A DNA stretch of 64,000 nucleotides, from the NCBI GenBank assembly GCA_024233115.1, contig JACKQB010000001.1, positions 558,001-622,000 on the forward strand, in the 5' to 3' direction. Under the pieces are notes generated by a model. The model saw only the letters and a list, made by a program, of their open reading frames with translations. It ran no database searches and was not told the DNA's origin. Below are positions 34,801-43,917 of this stretch, piece after piece (position 1 is the stretch's first letter; the number at the start of each line of letters is the position of its first letter). Source of the DNA: Akkermansiaceae bacterium. Lineage in GTDB: Bacteria > Verrucomicrobiota > Verrucomicrobiia > Verrucomicrobiales > Akkermansiaceae. A program made the position numbers and the translations under genes.

Positions 34801-36265
34801 CGGCGTCGAGTTTGAGCTGATAGGGTTTTTCGTTTCCGAGGATGTTAGAGGCGTCGGAGAAGCGGGCGATGAGTGAGAGGTCGCTGCGCAGGGCGTGGAA
34901 GGTGAGCTTGAGATCGGCGGCGGGGCCGTCGAACCAAGTCATGCCGCTGGCGGCGTCGGTGAGGGTGAGGGACTGGCCGGGGGCGTGCTGCGCGGCGGTC
35001 AGGGTGAGGTATTGCCCCGGGGTGATGGTGGTGGTTTCACTGATGGGTTCGCCGTTGACCGCGAGGGTGGCGGGGGAGGCGCTGACGGGTGCTCCCTGGA
35101 TGACGCCGAGGGTGTAGATGGCGGTGGTGAGGGGGAGGTTGGCGAAGTTGATTTTGCCGTCCGCGGTCGCGGAGGTGGTGGCGACTTCCTGCCAGGGGGC
35201 ATCGGCGGTCGGGCGGGACAGCAGGGCGTAGAACCCGTTTTCGCCGAGGTAGTTGGCGGGGATGGTGTCGGATTGTGCGAACGAGAGGTTGGCGGTGGTG
35301 TTCTCCGGGGTGCTGAGGTGCCAGCTGCGCCCGTTGATCAGGGTGATGCCGGAGTGGACTTCCGAGATGTCGAAGGGAGCGGCTGGGGAGGCGGCGAGGT
35401 AGCAAGGGGTTGACTCGGCGGGGTCGGTGAGCTGCAGGGTGAGGCCGGCGGAGCTGACGACTGCTTGGTCGCGGTTGGCAAGCGTCGGTTGCTCGCGGTG
35501 CGGCGCGGGGTAGGCGGAGTTGTTGTCGAGCTGCCACCAGGCGCGGAGTTGTTGTGAGATTGTTTTGCGCTGGATCGGGGTGAGGTTTTGGTAGGCGGCG
35601 ATCTGGCCGACGTGGCCGCGGAACTGGTTGCCCGCGTAGCCGCCGCCGAAAGTGGTGGCGGCGATGTCGGACTTGATGGTGGCGGCGGGGATGCCGTTGA
35701 TGGCGATGTTGGTTTTGCCCTCGCCGTCGGGGTGGAACTCGATCAGGCGTGGTGCGTCCTGTGCGAGGTGGGCATCCGGGGCGATGTTCTGGTGGTTGCT
35801 GCCGCCGGTCCTGGTTTCCGAGCGGAACCGGGAGGTGTTGTCCTGGTGGTGCTCGAGCATGATAAAATTGTCGTAGGCCCTCGCTCCACCGGCGATGAGA
35901 CCGTAGCTGGACTGCTCGGCTTTTTCGGGTTTGACGACGAGGTAGAGGGAGGTGTCGTTGAGGGTGAACGGCTTGGTGAACGTGGCGTAAGTCATCGCAG
36001 TCCACGGCAGGCCGCGCTCGTCCGGCTCCGGGAGGGTGGTGGTCACTAGGGCCTGGGACAATGGGGTGGCGCCGCCGCCGTTGAAAAGCGCGGTCAGCGG
36101 AGCGGGCGCCGGGAGAGTGAGCGGCTGCGCAGCAGGGACGGGGCGGGGTTTTTCCGCAGGTTTCTCGTCAGTAACCCCTGGAGTGGCATCAAACAACCAG
36201 GGGTAGATGATGTAGCCGAGGGCAAAGAAGGCGAGAAAGAGGATGACTTTAGCGGGGAACTTCAT
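31838..36265 (-). CDS. very large modular polysaccharide lyase, PL8-type catalytic core
   Basis: 1475 aa, about twice the length of ordinary PL8 enzymes (700-1000). The N-terminus is a membrane anchor or uncleaved signal (VILFLAFFALGYIIYPWLF). A LamG/concanavalin-like domain follows (about 80-245, GHVGQIAAYQNLTP at its end), then beta modules, a PA14-like region (about 500-690) and an alpha-helical toroid with PL8 hallmarks. These are HADGIWAFHN (His), HMGGYGINWFD (Tyr) and HINGRHNTHHGN (Arg), around residues 895-970, then YRALPGSTMCDDE and a beta-sandwich C-terminus. PL8 lyases cleave hyaluronan, chondroitin or xanthan by beta-elimination. With the neighbouring sulfatases, a sulfated uronic-acid polymer is a plausible substrate. 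The family is well supported, specificity is not. Confidence 0.75.
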   Translation of the reverse strand: MKFPAKVILFLAFFALGYIIYPWLFDATPGVTDEKPAEKPRPVPAAQPLTLPAPAPLTALFNGGGATPLSQALVTTTLPEPDERGLPWTAMTYATFTKPFTLNDTSLYLVVKPEKAEQSSYGLIAGGARAYDNFIMLEHHQDNTSRFRSETRTGGSNHQNIAPDAHLAQDAPRLIEFHPDGEGKTNIAINGIPAATIKSDIAATTFGGGYAGNQFRGHVGQIAAYQNLTPIQRKTISQQLRAWWQLDNNSAYPAPHREQPTLANRDQAVVSSAGLTLQLTDPAESTPCYLAASPAAPFDISEVHSGITLINGRSWHLSTPENTTANLSFAQSDTIPANYLGENGFYALLSRPTADAPWQEVATTSATADGKINFANLPLTTAIYTLGVIQGAPVSASPATLAVNGEPISETTTITPGQYLTLTAAQHAPGQSLTLTDAASGMTWFDGPAADLKLTFHALRSDLSLIARFSDASNILGNEKPYQLKLDAATPPLYPGLLAKIIRLPGEPGEIPADRAFVPHASWPTGLTHLSYPAFRTSPSIHTPPFDDVTKPWFALPSYFHTVLPSLQLVDDRETIIAARTPHNFPLGDLKKSNPVSAHIAGQLLIDQAGSYTFELTHKHPVRFSIAGKTITTSEKTTTLTVDLSAGSAPVSLTFNHPAEAEVTELRVRWKKPGDDAFSDVPAALLSHSVEAERLAPYQQFVGNFDYRTLRISTGDDGQTLAVLESLKTFDPEAHSSNNEDFIAALTPLTEAFGHSGDLRFATAAFDLIRARMQFIRKTPEQIEAPRFGKTYGKLITLHVSLRGFLGTCENHPALQKAALATRADLVSYTSSTCLSRPCFTEEHSGTNDGYGDNDNLLVNFWRGAEAIDSPYALDAAASLQDSHFRYAAGRGEGLHADGIWAFHNANGRHIHMGGYGINWFDRVSHGRRLGTPWGYTPEQYRRLANYLLAYEWVFYKNTSSFHINGRHNTHHGNASILLGRADKLLSLPETAYSPDTRQQLVALKQRIESQPDNSITGHHFFYRNLLTLHRRKDYYIDSKMTSPLSGPTETFAGHRFWNMNFGDGSYTLMRSSNEYDNIHRNNPNGAIAERRKITGDLSFWQYRALPGSTMCDDEIYSFDRYRKGAGDAAGGVSDGELGHAAFLFENNKFATSAHKFYAFLTDGIAVLNTGINFLDREKDASRNPTADCTIRSNINQTDWTGPVTIHTPGQSPKTIPLASGDQTLRMKIDRPYLITHAGIAYLILPTGKEAGTSPAQLKPNDPLNQPDNPVQITSGAGYLELQLVTRNPFTPVPGDPEKSRPHVAQAIASGEIPNRSAKVLHLSIDHGPRPVDASCAYLVSMRAEHIDPAQWLAKAPVEVLSNTRELQAVTDTRDGTTHAFFHLPGELKNAQGTPLITTPTAAAIMWRKDKQTVTVQDPTAACLSEQSKMIDTFKATLHPALTGLPAPRAIAIPLRGSNDPDDRYRGKPETRELR

Positions 36266-36565
36266 AGTGGGATAACGCAGATTGTCAGGATGGTGACCGC
36301 AGATGCTTGGTGAGTGTTATGGATCATGGGCTTTGGTCAACCAAGATACTCGGCCGTTGGATGAAATTGTTCTCCCTGATGCGGATAGGGGTGATTTTCC
36401 ATCGACTTGTCCAATTGTGGATACTTTTGCCACCACCGGGCAAAACTGCGCTGGTAGAATGCCGATGTGTGGCCAGCGTTTTTTATCAGACAGATGGTGA
36501 CACCCGCCATCAGGTAGCCTGCGGCCTTCGATCTGTAGGCGACCAGCTCCCAAGGCCTTCGATGA
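36266..36565. other. non-coding gap
   Basis: 300 bases between the lyase gene start and the trpG stop. Short frames here have no recognisable motif. The part next to 36265 should hold the lyase promoter; I see no convincing consensus boxes. Confidence 0.4.
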
Positions 36566-37129
36566 CTAACAGGTCAGGAAGTTTTCCAGCATCTTCATCC
36601 CGTCCTCGGTGAGGATGGATTCGGGGTGGAACTGGACACCGTGGATGGGGAACTCCTTGTGCATCAGACCCATGATGGTACCGTCCTCGGTTTCGGCGGT
36701 GATCTCCAGGCAGTCGGGGAGCGTCTCGCGCTTGACAATCAACGAGTGGTAACGGGTGGCGGTAAACGGTGAGGGGAGACCGGCGAAAACGCTTTTTCCC
36801 GTGTGGAAAACGGGGGAGGTTTTACCGTGCATGAGTTTCTCCGCGCGGATGACCTCGCCTCCGAAGACCTGACCGATCGATTGGTGCCCCAGGCAGACTC
36901 CGAGGATGGGTGTTGTTTTTCCAAACTCACGGATCACATCGCAACTGATGCCTGCCTCGTTCGGGGTACAGGGGCCGGGAGAGATGCAGATACGCTCCGG
37001 GGCCAGCTCATGGATCTCGTCGAGCGTCATGGCGTCGTTGCGCACCACCTTCATCTTCGTGCCAAGCTCGCCGAAGTACTGGACGAGGTTGTAGGTGAAG
37101 GAATCGTAGTTATCGATGACGAGCAGCAT
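36566..37129 (-). CDS. trpG: anthranilate/aminodeoxychorismate synthase glutaminase subunit
   Basis: 187 aa, full length. This class-I glutamine amidotransferase supplies ammonia to TrpE (or PabB). Catalytic features are ISPGPCTP (oxyanion region), the nucleophile Cys in LGVCLGHQSIGQ, and His/Glu in VQFHPESILTEDG. It lies 33 nt after trpE on the same strand, so the pair is an operon. The subunit may serve both tryptophan and folate synthesis, as in other bacteria with a single copy. Confidence 0.95.
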   Translation of the reverse strand: MLLVIDNYDSFTYNLVQYFGELGTKMKVVRNDAMTLDEIHELAPERICISPGPCTPNEAGISCDVIREFGKTTPILGVCLGHQSIGQVFGGEVIRAEKLMHGKTSPVFHTGKSVFAGLPSPFTATRYHSLIVKRETLPDCLEITAETEDGTIMGLMHKEFPIHGVQFHPESILTEDGMKMLENFLTC

Positions 37130-37162
37130 GAGAATAGTGAATGTAGAATAGTGAATGGTGAA

Positions 37163-38695
37163 TTACCCGGTTTGACGAATCGTTTTTGCTAATCCGATGG
37201 CGCGGATGATGGCCATGGATTTGTTGACGGTTTCTTCGTATTCGTAGGTGGGATTGCTGTCGGCTACCACCCCGGCGCCGGCTTGCACGTAGGCCTTGCC
37301 GTCTTTAATGAGGCAGGTGCGCAGGGTAATACAGGAGTCGTGGCCACCATCCCAGCCGAAGTATCCGACCGCACCTGAGTAGGAGCAGCGTTTGCTTTTT
37401 TCCAACTCGTTGATGATCTGCATGGCGCGGATCTTGGGTGCCCCGCTGACGGTTCCCGCTGGAAATGTGGCGCGGAGGACATCGTAAGCCGAATACTCAT
37501 CATCGAGCTCGCCGTGGACGTTGGAAACAATGTGCATGACGTGGCTGTAGCGCTCCACGATCATAAAGTCGTCCACGGTGACGCTGCCATGTTTGGAAAT
37601 ACGGCCTACGTCATTGCGGGCGAGATCGACCAGCATCAGGTGCTCGGAGCATTCTTTTTCGTCGGCTAACAGGTCCGCTGCCAGGGCGTCATCCTCTTCC
37701 TGGGTTTTCCCCCTCCAACGGGTTCCGGCGATTGGCCGGATATCGATCCTGCCGTCAATCGCCCTGACATGCACCTCGGGTGAGCTGCCGACCAGTGAGA
37801 AGCCGTCGAGCTGGAGGATGAACATGTAGGGGGACGGGTTGATATGGCGTAGGGCGCGGTAGAGGTCGACCGGACTGCCGGCGAAATCAGTTTCAAAGCG
37901 CTGGCTCGGCACGATCTGGAAGGCGTCGCCTGCGGCGATGTATTCCTTTGCCTTGACCACCATGGCCACGTATTCCTCCTGCGTGGTATTGCTGGTGGCC
38001 ACGGGCGTCTGGAATTTTGCCAGACCATTGAGCGGGGAGATGTGAAGCTCGGTATCGAGTTTGCCGATCAGTTCCCCGATCCGTGTGCATGCATCCCGGT
38101 AGGCGATATCCGGAGTGCTGAACTCATCGACAAAGGCGTTGGCCACCACGATGAGCCTGCGCAGGCGGTGGTCGAAAATAAGCAGGGTATCCGCGATGAT
38201 AAACAGGGCATCAGGCAGGCCGAGCTCGTCTTTGGCCGCAGGGCCGATGCTCGGCTCGAACTGGCGCACGGCGTCGTAGGAGAGGTATCCGACCGCACCC
38301 CCGTAGAATGGCGGGGCGTTGCCATGGCTGACCGGCAGGTAGTTTTCCATCAGCTCTTCGAGCTCGGCGAGGATGTCTTTATCCGCTGTCCACGTCCTCA
38401 CCTCATCACCGTCGGTATGGGTGATCTCGTGTCCTTCCGCCTTGATGACGGCACGTGGGTTGCTTCCCAGAATGGAATAGCGGCCGCTGTCGCCGGTGCT
38501 TTCCGCGCTTTCAAAAAGAAAGGCCTCACCCTCACCGCTGATTTTGACGTAGGCGGAGAGAGGGGTTTCGAAGTCGGCGGCCAACTGAGCATAAACGGGT
38601 ACGACATTGCCCTTTTCCGCAAGCTTGCGAAAATCATCGATGGTTGGATTGACAGGTGGTGTGGTCAACGCGGCAAAGCATGGCGGGAAATTCAT
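37163..38695 (-). CDS. trpE: anthranilate synthase component I
   Basis: 510 aa from the ATG at 38695. It converts chorismate plus ammonia to anthranilate, the first step of tryptophan synthesis. The chorismate-binding half has FQIVPSQRFETDF, PSPYMFILQLDGFSLVGSSPE, PIAGTRWRGKTQEEDD, VDLARNDVGRIS, and FPAGTVSGAPKIRAMQII. The N-terminal half (about 40-200) contains the feedback region around LFESAESTGDSGRYSILG, close to the Trp-binding LLES element. No leader peptide or attenuator is evident upstream. Other trp genes are not nearby. Confidence 0.95.
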   Translation of the reverse strand: MNFPPCFAALTTPPVNPTIDDFRKLAEKGNVVPVYAQLAADFETPLSAYVKISGEGEAFLFESAESTGDSGRYSILGSNPRAVIKAEGHEITHTDGDEVRTWTADKDILAELEELMENYLPVSHGNAPPFYGGAVGYLSYDAVRQFEPSIGPAAKDELGLPDALFIIADTLLIFDHRLRRLIVVANAFVDEFSTPDIAYRDACTRIGELIGKLDTELHISPLNGLAKFQTPVATSNTTQEEYVAMVVKAKEYIAAGDAFQIVPSQRFETDFAGSPVDLYRALRHINPSPYMFILQLDGFSLVGSSPEVHVRAIDGRIDIRPIAGTRWRGKTQEEDDALAADLLADEKECSEHLMLVDLARNDVGRISKHGSVTVDDFMIVERYSHVMHIVSNVHGELDDEYSAYDVLRATFPAGTVSGAPKIRAMQIINELEKSKRCSYSGAVGYFGWDGGHDSCITLRTCLIKDGKAYVQAGAGVVADSNPTYEYEETVNKSMAIIRAIGLAKTIRQTG

Positions 38696-38805
38696 GAGGC
38701 GCAATGGAAAATCGTGGCAGAATGATGCAATTTCCAAAATAGATGGGTAAAAAGTAAATGCTCACTGGACGTTTTGTGGTGAGTGATTATGAACGCCCTG
38801 AAACG

Positions 38806-40608
38806 ATGTCAGTATCCCGGAGGAACTGGACGACGCGGATCTCCGATAGGTTACGTGTCCGATTAAATGACCGCCAACGCTTTCTATTGGCGTGTGTGGT
38901 CTGTGGGTTGCTGTGTGGATTGCTGGCGGTGGCTTTTCACCTATCGATCCACTACACGTTCCAACAGCTATGGAGATTTGCGACGATCCAGGTGGAAACG
39001 TGGCAGTTTATCCTGGTCATGTTGACCGCTCCCGCCGTGGGGGGATTGATCTGTGGGCTGGCGATCCGGTACTGGGTGCCGGGTGCCGTTGGCAGTGGAA
39101 TTCCCCAGACCAAGGAGGCCTATTACAATAAAGGCGGCCATATCCAGACATTTACCGGAGTCTGGCGTGTGGTGCTGGGCACTCTCTATGTGGGTCTGGG
39201 AAATGCCCTGGGACGTGAGGGGCCGATGGTGCACGCGTCGTCGGCGATCGCCTCGCGTATCGGGCGGTTTATCTTCATAGACCATGAGCGGGTCAGGGCG
39301 ATGATCCCGGTCGGCATGGCTGCCGGTATAGGTGCGGCATTTAATGCGCCCTTGTCCGCGATCACCTTTGTTTTCGAAGAGCTGCTTGATAACTTTTCCA
39401 CCAAAGCAATCGGCGGTATGGTCGTGGCCGTGGTGATTGCCGCAGCCGTTTCCCGGTCAATCCTCGGTGAGGAGCCGGTGCTCTCGACCCACCTGTCGCT
39501 GCATTATGAAACGGCCATCTGGATGCTGGTGGCCATTCCGTTAGGTGCGATCGCAGGCGTGCTGGGACATTTTTTTGTGGGCTCCATCATCCACTCCCGG
39601 CGTTGGGTGAGGACGAAACCATGGCTGCGCCATTGGTATGCCCCGGGCATCGGCGGCCTCATCTGTGGGGGGCTCGGATGTATGGGTTGGTGGGCGACGG
39701 GGCTCGCAGGCAATGCCCAGAGCGGCGTTTTCAGTATCGGTTACGAGTCGCTGGAGGCCGCGTTTGAAAACCAGCTGGTCATCACGGTGCTTGTTGTCTT
39801 GCTGTCTTTTAAATTCATTGCCGTGGTGGTGAACTACAGCACGGGCGGCAGTGGCGGGCTGTTTTCACCGACGCTCTTTCTGGGTGGCATGCTTGGTGGG
39901 GCGGTGGGTATTGGACTGGTCGAGTTTCACCATTACTCGGGGCTTTTGGAAATGGCTGATGAGTCTCAAATCATCGGCGGCTGTGTCTTGCTGGGGATGG
40001 GTGCCATGTTTGGCTCGGTCATCCGCTGCCCATTTACCTCGATTATCATCATTTTTGAAATGACCGGCAACTACTCGCTGATCCTTCCCCTGATGGGGGG
40101 CAACATGCTCTCATGGGCGATAGCCAGGAAGCTAAGGCCCATCGCCATCTACGATGCCCTGTTGCTCGACGACGGGGTTTCCCTCAAGCGGATGCCCTCC
40201 TACCGGGGAGCCCGGGATTACCGGAACCTGCCCGTGCGGGCGATCATGACCCACGATGTGGTGTCGGCGCATAGCTGGGAGTCCGCAGAGAAAAACCTGT
40301 CACACCTCGCCCGCTCCGGTGTCTACCATCACGCCTACACCGTTGTCGATCAAGAGGGACGCTTTACAGGAATCGTGACCTACCATGAACTGAGGGAGTG
40401 TGATCCCTCCATGACGGTAGCGGAGATCATCGCGGATCAGGAAACCGTCTCCGTTGATCCCGATGTTTCGGTTCGGAACGCTTCGCGGTTGATGATCAAA
40501 CACGATATCCAGCAACTGCCGATCGTCAGTGCCTCAGACAAACATCGCTTGCTGGGAATACTCACCCTCAACGATATAGCGCGGCAGCAAAATGCCTCGG
40601 AGCTCTAG
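38806..40608 (+). CDS. ClC-family chloride channel/antiporter with CBS pair
   Basis: 600 aa from the ATG at 38806. Selectivity motifs are present: GSGIPQ (about residue 95), GREGPMVH with the gating Glu (about 137), and GGSGGLFSPTLFLGG (about 350). After the last helix come two CBS domains (about 480-600; VRAIMTHDVVSAH, then IKHDIQQLPIVSA and LGILTLNDIA), which usually sense adenine nucleotides. CLC proteins move chloride, often in exchange for protons, and help with acid resistance or volume control. The gating Glu suggests an antiporter-competent form, but the proton-glutamate on the inner side was not located. It is divergent from trpE. Confidence 0.9.
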   Translation: MSVSRRNWTTRISDRLRVRLNDRQRFLLACVVCGLLCGLLAVAFHLSIHYTFQQLWRFATIQVETWQFILVMLTAPAVGGLICGLAIRYWVPGAVGSGIPQTKEAYYNKGGHIQTFTGVWRVVLGTLYVGLGNALGREGPMVHASSAIASRIGRFIFIDHERVRAMIPVGMAAGIGAAFNAPLSAITFVFEELLDNFSTKAIGGMVVAVVIAAAVSRSILGEEPVLSTHLSLHYETAIWMLVAIPLGAIAGVLGHFFVGSIIHSRRWVRTKPWLRHWYAPGIGGLICGGLGCMGWWATGLAGNAQSGVFSIGYESLEAAFENQLVITVLVVLLSFKFIAVVVNYSTGGSGGLFSPTLFLGGMLGGAVGIGLVEFHHYSGLLEMADESQIIGGCVLLGMGAMFGSVIRCPFTSIIIIFEMTGNYSLILPLMGGNMLSWAIARKLRPIAIYDALLLDDGVSLKRMPSYRGARDYRNLPVRAIMTHDVVSAHSWESAEKNLSHLARSGVYHHAYTVVDQEGRFTGIVTYHELRECDPSMTVAEIIADQETVSVDPDVSVRNASRLMIKHDIQQLPIVSASDKHRLLGILTLNDIARQQNASEL

Positions 40609-40647
40609 CTGCTTTAAACTCCAATCCCGCAGCCGCGGGTTCCGAAT

Positions 40648-40690
40648 CCCAAGGAGGGCTGGCTTCGCCTGGGGAGGTTTTTTGTTTTGT
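40648..40690 (+). terminator. possible terminator after the ClC gene
   Basis: A weak hairpin (CCCA with TGGG, inner GGC-TTC-GCC) is followed by TTTTTTGTTTTG. A separate perfect 5-bp hairpin (CCCGC/GCGGG) lies just upstream at 40626-40639. The stem is bulged, so this call is tentative. Confidence 0.35.
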
Positions 40691-40778
40691 GCACCTTTCG
40701 GGCTGCCGAAAATTTACTTCATTTTATCTTTTCCTGATGAGTGATTAAGGCAGACTCCCGCCGCCCCGAATATTCACT

Positions 40779-43133
40779 ATGAGCAGTATCGATTCTTCCC
40801 ACGTTTTTGTCTCCCGCATCGCCAGCGAACTCTCCCTGAACACAACTCAAGTCGCGGCCACCGCGAAAATGTTTTCCGAAGGTGCTACCGTCCCCTTTAT
40901 CGCCCGATACCGGAAAGAGGCGACCGGTGGTATGGACGAAGTCCAGATCATGAACGTGCGCGACCGCCTGGTGCAGCTTGCCGATCTCGAAAAGCGACGC
41001 GAAGCCATCATCAAGAGTCTCGATGAACGTAAACTTCTCTCCGCTGAGCTGAAAAAGAGCATCGCCGAGGCGGAGACGATGACTCGTCTGGAGGATGTTT
41101 TTGCCCCCTACCGCCCCAAACGCCGCACCCGTGCGACCATGGCGAAGGACCGCGGCCTTGAGCCCCTGGCTGATTTCATCTGGGACAACCGCCAGAATAC
41201 CACCGCCGACCCCGTTGCCGAGGCTGAAAAATTCATCGTCAAAGACGCAGACAAGGAGAAGTCCGTGCCTCTGGGAGTCGATGCCCTGGCTGGTGCCCGC
41301 GACATCCTGGCCGAGCGGTTCAGCGATGATGCCGACGCCCGCTCCGAGCTGCGCGAGCTTATTCTGAAAGAAGGCACCGTCACCTCCAAGGTGATGTATG
41401 GAAAAGAAAAAGAGGAAGGTGCCCAGAAGTTCAAAGACTACTTCGAGTGGAGTGAGTCGTTTGCCACCGTGCCGTCCCACCGTATGCTGGCCATGCGCCG
41501 GGGTGAAAAGGAAGGCTTCCTCTTCATGCGCATCCAGGCCGACGAAGAACGTGCTTTGACGATCCTGCGAGGTCGCTTTGGTGTTACGAACAGTGGTTCG
41601 TGCGCGGAGCAACTCGACCTGGCTATCGTCGATAGCTACAAACGACTGCTGGCACTTTCCCTCGAGACGGAATGCCGGATGAAGGCGAAAAAAGACGCCG
41701 ACATCGAAGCCGTGCGTGTCTTTGCCGATAACCTGCGCGAGCTTCTGTTAGCCTCGCCGCTCGGTCAGCGACCCATGATTGCCATTGACCCAGCATTCCG
41801 GACTGGCTGCAAAACGGTTGTGCTCGATGCCCAGGGAAACCTCCTATTTGATTCCGTGCTCTATTTTACCACCAGCCATGCCCAGGCGATGGAAGCGGTT
41901 TCAGTGCTTCAGAAAATGGTGGAAAAATTCAACATCGAAGCCATTGCCATCGGAAACGGCACTGCGTCCCGGGAGACAGAGGCCGTGGTTCGTGCCGCCG
42001 GGCTTCCCAAGTCGGTTGCCATCGTTGTTGTCAACGAGTCGGGCGCGTCGATCTACTCCGCCAGCGAAGTGGCACGCGAGGAATTTCCTGATAAGGATAT
42101 CACTGTGCGGGGCGCGGTATCCATCGGTCGCCGCCTCATGGATCCGCTCGCTGAGTTGGTAAAACTCGATCCCAAAAGCATCGGAGTCGGCCAGTATCAA
42201 CACGATGTGGATCAGAATTTATTAAAAACCGGTCTCGACGACACCGTGGTCAGCTGTGTGAACGGTGTCGGAGTGGAAGTGAACACCGCGTCACGTCAGC
42301 TGCTCGGATACGTCGCCGGACTGAACTCAGGTATCGCTTCTAACATTATCGCCTACCGCGCGGAGCACGGTCCGTTCAAAACCCGGGATGAACTGAAAAA
42401 AGTCCCCCGGCTCGGCGATGTCGCCTACGAGCAGGCGGCCGGTTTCCTCCGCATCCGTGGCGGCACCCACCCGCTTGATGCATCCGCCGTTCACCCGGAG
42501 CGCTACGCCCTGGTCGAGCAGATGGCCGCCGACCTCGGCTGCGATGTGCCCACGCTCATCCGTGATGCCGATGCCCGCAAGAGGATTGATCTGAAAAAAT
42601 ACGTCAGCGACGAAGTCGGCCTGCCCACACTCAAGGACATCATCGCGGAGCTGGCCAAGCCAGGTCGTGATCCACGTGCCCAGTTCGAGCTGTTCACCTT
42701 CGCCGAAGGTGTCAACAAACCCTCCGATCTCACCCAAGGGATGAAACTTCCCGGCATCGTGACCAACGTCACCAATTTCGGTGCCTTTGTCGATGTGGGT
42801 GTCCATCAGGATGGTCTGGTGCATATTTCCCAACTCGCCGATAAATACATCTCCGATCCCGCAGAGGTCGTCAAAGTCGGACAGAAGGTCCAGGTCACCG
42901 TGACCGAAGTCGATCTCAACCGCAACCGCATCGCGCTCTCCATGCGTGCCAATCCCGAACTGGCCGGCCAGGGCCAGCCCCGTGAAACCCGCACCACCAA
43001 CGCGCCGCGTCGCAATCATGGTGGAGGTGGTGGGCAGCCCCGCCCAAACAACGGTAGCGGTAGTGGCGGAAACCGGAACAACAATTCCTTCGGCGGCAAT
43101 TGGTTCGATCAGGCGGTGAAAAAAGGAAAATAG
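40779..43133 (+). CDS. tex: Tex-family S1 RNA-binding transcription accessory protein
   Basis: 784 aa, full length. The N-terminal helical part contains GATVPFIARYRKEATGGMDE, the Tex hallmark (in parts). A YqgF/RNase-H-like domain around MIAIDPAFRTGCKTVVLD comes next, then helix-hairpin-helix segments (LNSGIASNIIAYRAEHGPFK; LKKVPRLGDVAYEQAAGF). An S1 domain follows (about 655-725, PGIVTNVTNFGAFVDVGV). The C-terminal 60 residues are Gly/Asn/Arg-rich. Tex binds RNA and influences transcription and virulence or toxin gene expression in several bacteria. The gene starts 170 nt after the ClC gene and appears to be monocistronic. Confidence 0.93.
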   Translation: MSSIDSSHVFVSRIASELSLNTTQVAATAKMFSEGATVPFIARYRKEATGGMDEVQIMNVRDRLVQLADLEKRREAIIKSLDERKLLSAELKKSIAEAETMTRLEDVFAPYRPKRRTRATMAKDRGLEPLADFIWDNRQNTTADPVAEAEKFIVKDADKEKSVPLGVDALAGARDILAERFSDDADARSELRELILKEGTVTSKVMYGKEKEEGAQKFKDYFEWSESFATVPSHRMLAMRRGEKEGFLFMRIQADEERALTILRGRFGVTNSGSCAEQLDLAIVDSYKRLLALSLETECRMKAKKDADIEAVRVFADNLRELLLASPLGQRPMIAIDPAFRTGCKTVVLDAQGNLLFDSVLYFTTSHAQAMEAVSVLQKMVEKFNIEAIAIGNGTASRETEAVVRAAGLPKSVAIVVVNESGASIYSASEVAREEFPDKDITVRGAVSIGRRLMDPLAELVKLDPKSIGVGQYQHDVDQNLLKTGLDDTVVSCVNGVGVEVNTASRQLLGYVAGLNSGIASNIIAYRAEHGPFKTRDELKKVPRLGDVAYEQAAGFLRIRGGTHPLDASAVHPERYALVEQMAADLGCDVPTLIRDADARKRIDLKKYVSDEVGLPTLKDIIAELAKPGRDPRAQFELFTFAEGVNKPSDLTQGMKLPGIVTNVTNFGAFVDVGVHQDGLVHISQLADKYISDPAEVVKVGQKVQVTVTEVDLNRNRIALSMRANPELAGQGQPRETRTTNAPRRNHGGGGGQPRPNNGSGSGGNRNNNSFGGNWFDQAVKKGK

Positions 43134-43242
43134 TTACCCTGTTTCCTGCATAAACGTGGTGAGATGTCAACCTGTTGCTTGAGAAAGCTTGGTTTTTCAT
43201 CGCTCAGCCTATCAGATTATGATCTGCTGTTAATCCTGAGCT

Positions 43243-43866
43243 ATGAAACACAACCCGAGATACGATGATATCTTCAAAGCTATTGCTGAACACAAGGACA
43301 CGCTGATTGTGCCTTGGCAGGGTGAATGCTGGCGGTTTCAAGCAGCCTCGTATCCGACAGGAAAGGAAATACTCAGCGGTCAGGGTGCCTATGTGAACGG
43401 AGGACGGTGGAACGCAGCTGGAACAACCCAGGTAGTTTATGGCAGCACTTCTGAGGAAGTAGCACTGAAAGAAGCCTAGGCAAACGATGATTACTTCGGT
43501 TTCCCCACACGTAGCCCCCGTATATTGGTGTGTATTTCACTCAAACTTCGCCGCGTAATTGACCTTACAGATGCAAAGGTTCAGCGACGGCTTGGCTTGG
43601 TGCTCAAACATCTAAAAGAAGAGGACTGGAGAAAAATTCAGGATGGTGGTGCCGAAAGTTTAACTCAAACAGTAGGGCGTGCAGCTTTTGATTCGGGCGT
43701 AGAGGCTCTCATCGCCCGATCCTCTGCTGTCAGAGGAGGTGTGAATACCGCTTATTTTCCTGCTAACAAAATGAAGTCGAGTCAGGTATCCATCTACGAT
43801 CAAGAGACGCTGGATCGGATGTTATGCACAACAGCGAAACAATGGAAGGTGCGCAAGAAGCCATAA
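43243..43866 (+). pseudogene. RES-domain toxin gene interrupted by an in-frame amber codon
   Basis: One continuous frame encodes a RES-family toxin but carries TAG at 43477-43479, after SEEVALKEA. Downstream in the same frame comes ANDDYFGFPTRSPRIL, the typical continuation of RES proteins, then LRRVIDLTDAKVQRRLGL and a complete C-terminus to 43866. Conserved residues GGRWNAAGTTQVVYGS are present. RES toxins degrade NAD+ (MbcT) or modify targets by ADP-ribosyl transfer. A single base change restores the codon, so the loss is recent, or a sequencing error exists. The antitoxin gene follows 51 nt later. Confidence 0.8.
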
Positions 43867-43917
43867 TTTGATGAATTGTTTCTTGCAAATATACAGGAAA
43901 TAGTGCACGTATTAACC

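Noticed and set aside
43477..43479. In-frame TAG in the RES gene considered as pyrrolysine or programmed read-through
   Set aside because: No pyl genes or stimulatory structure seen; a plain nonsense change explains it.
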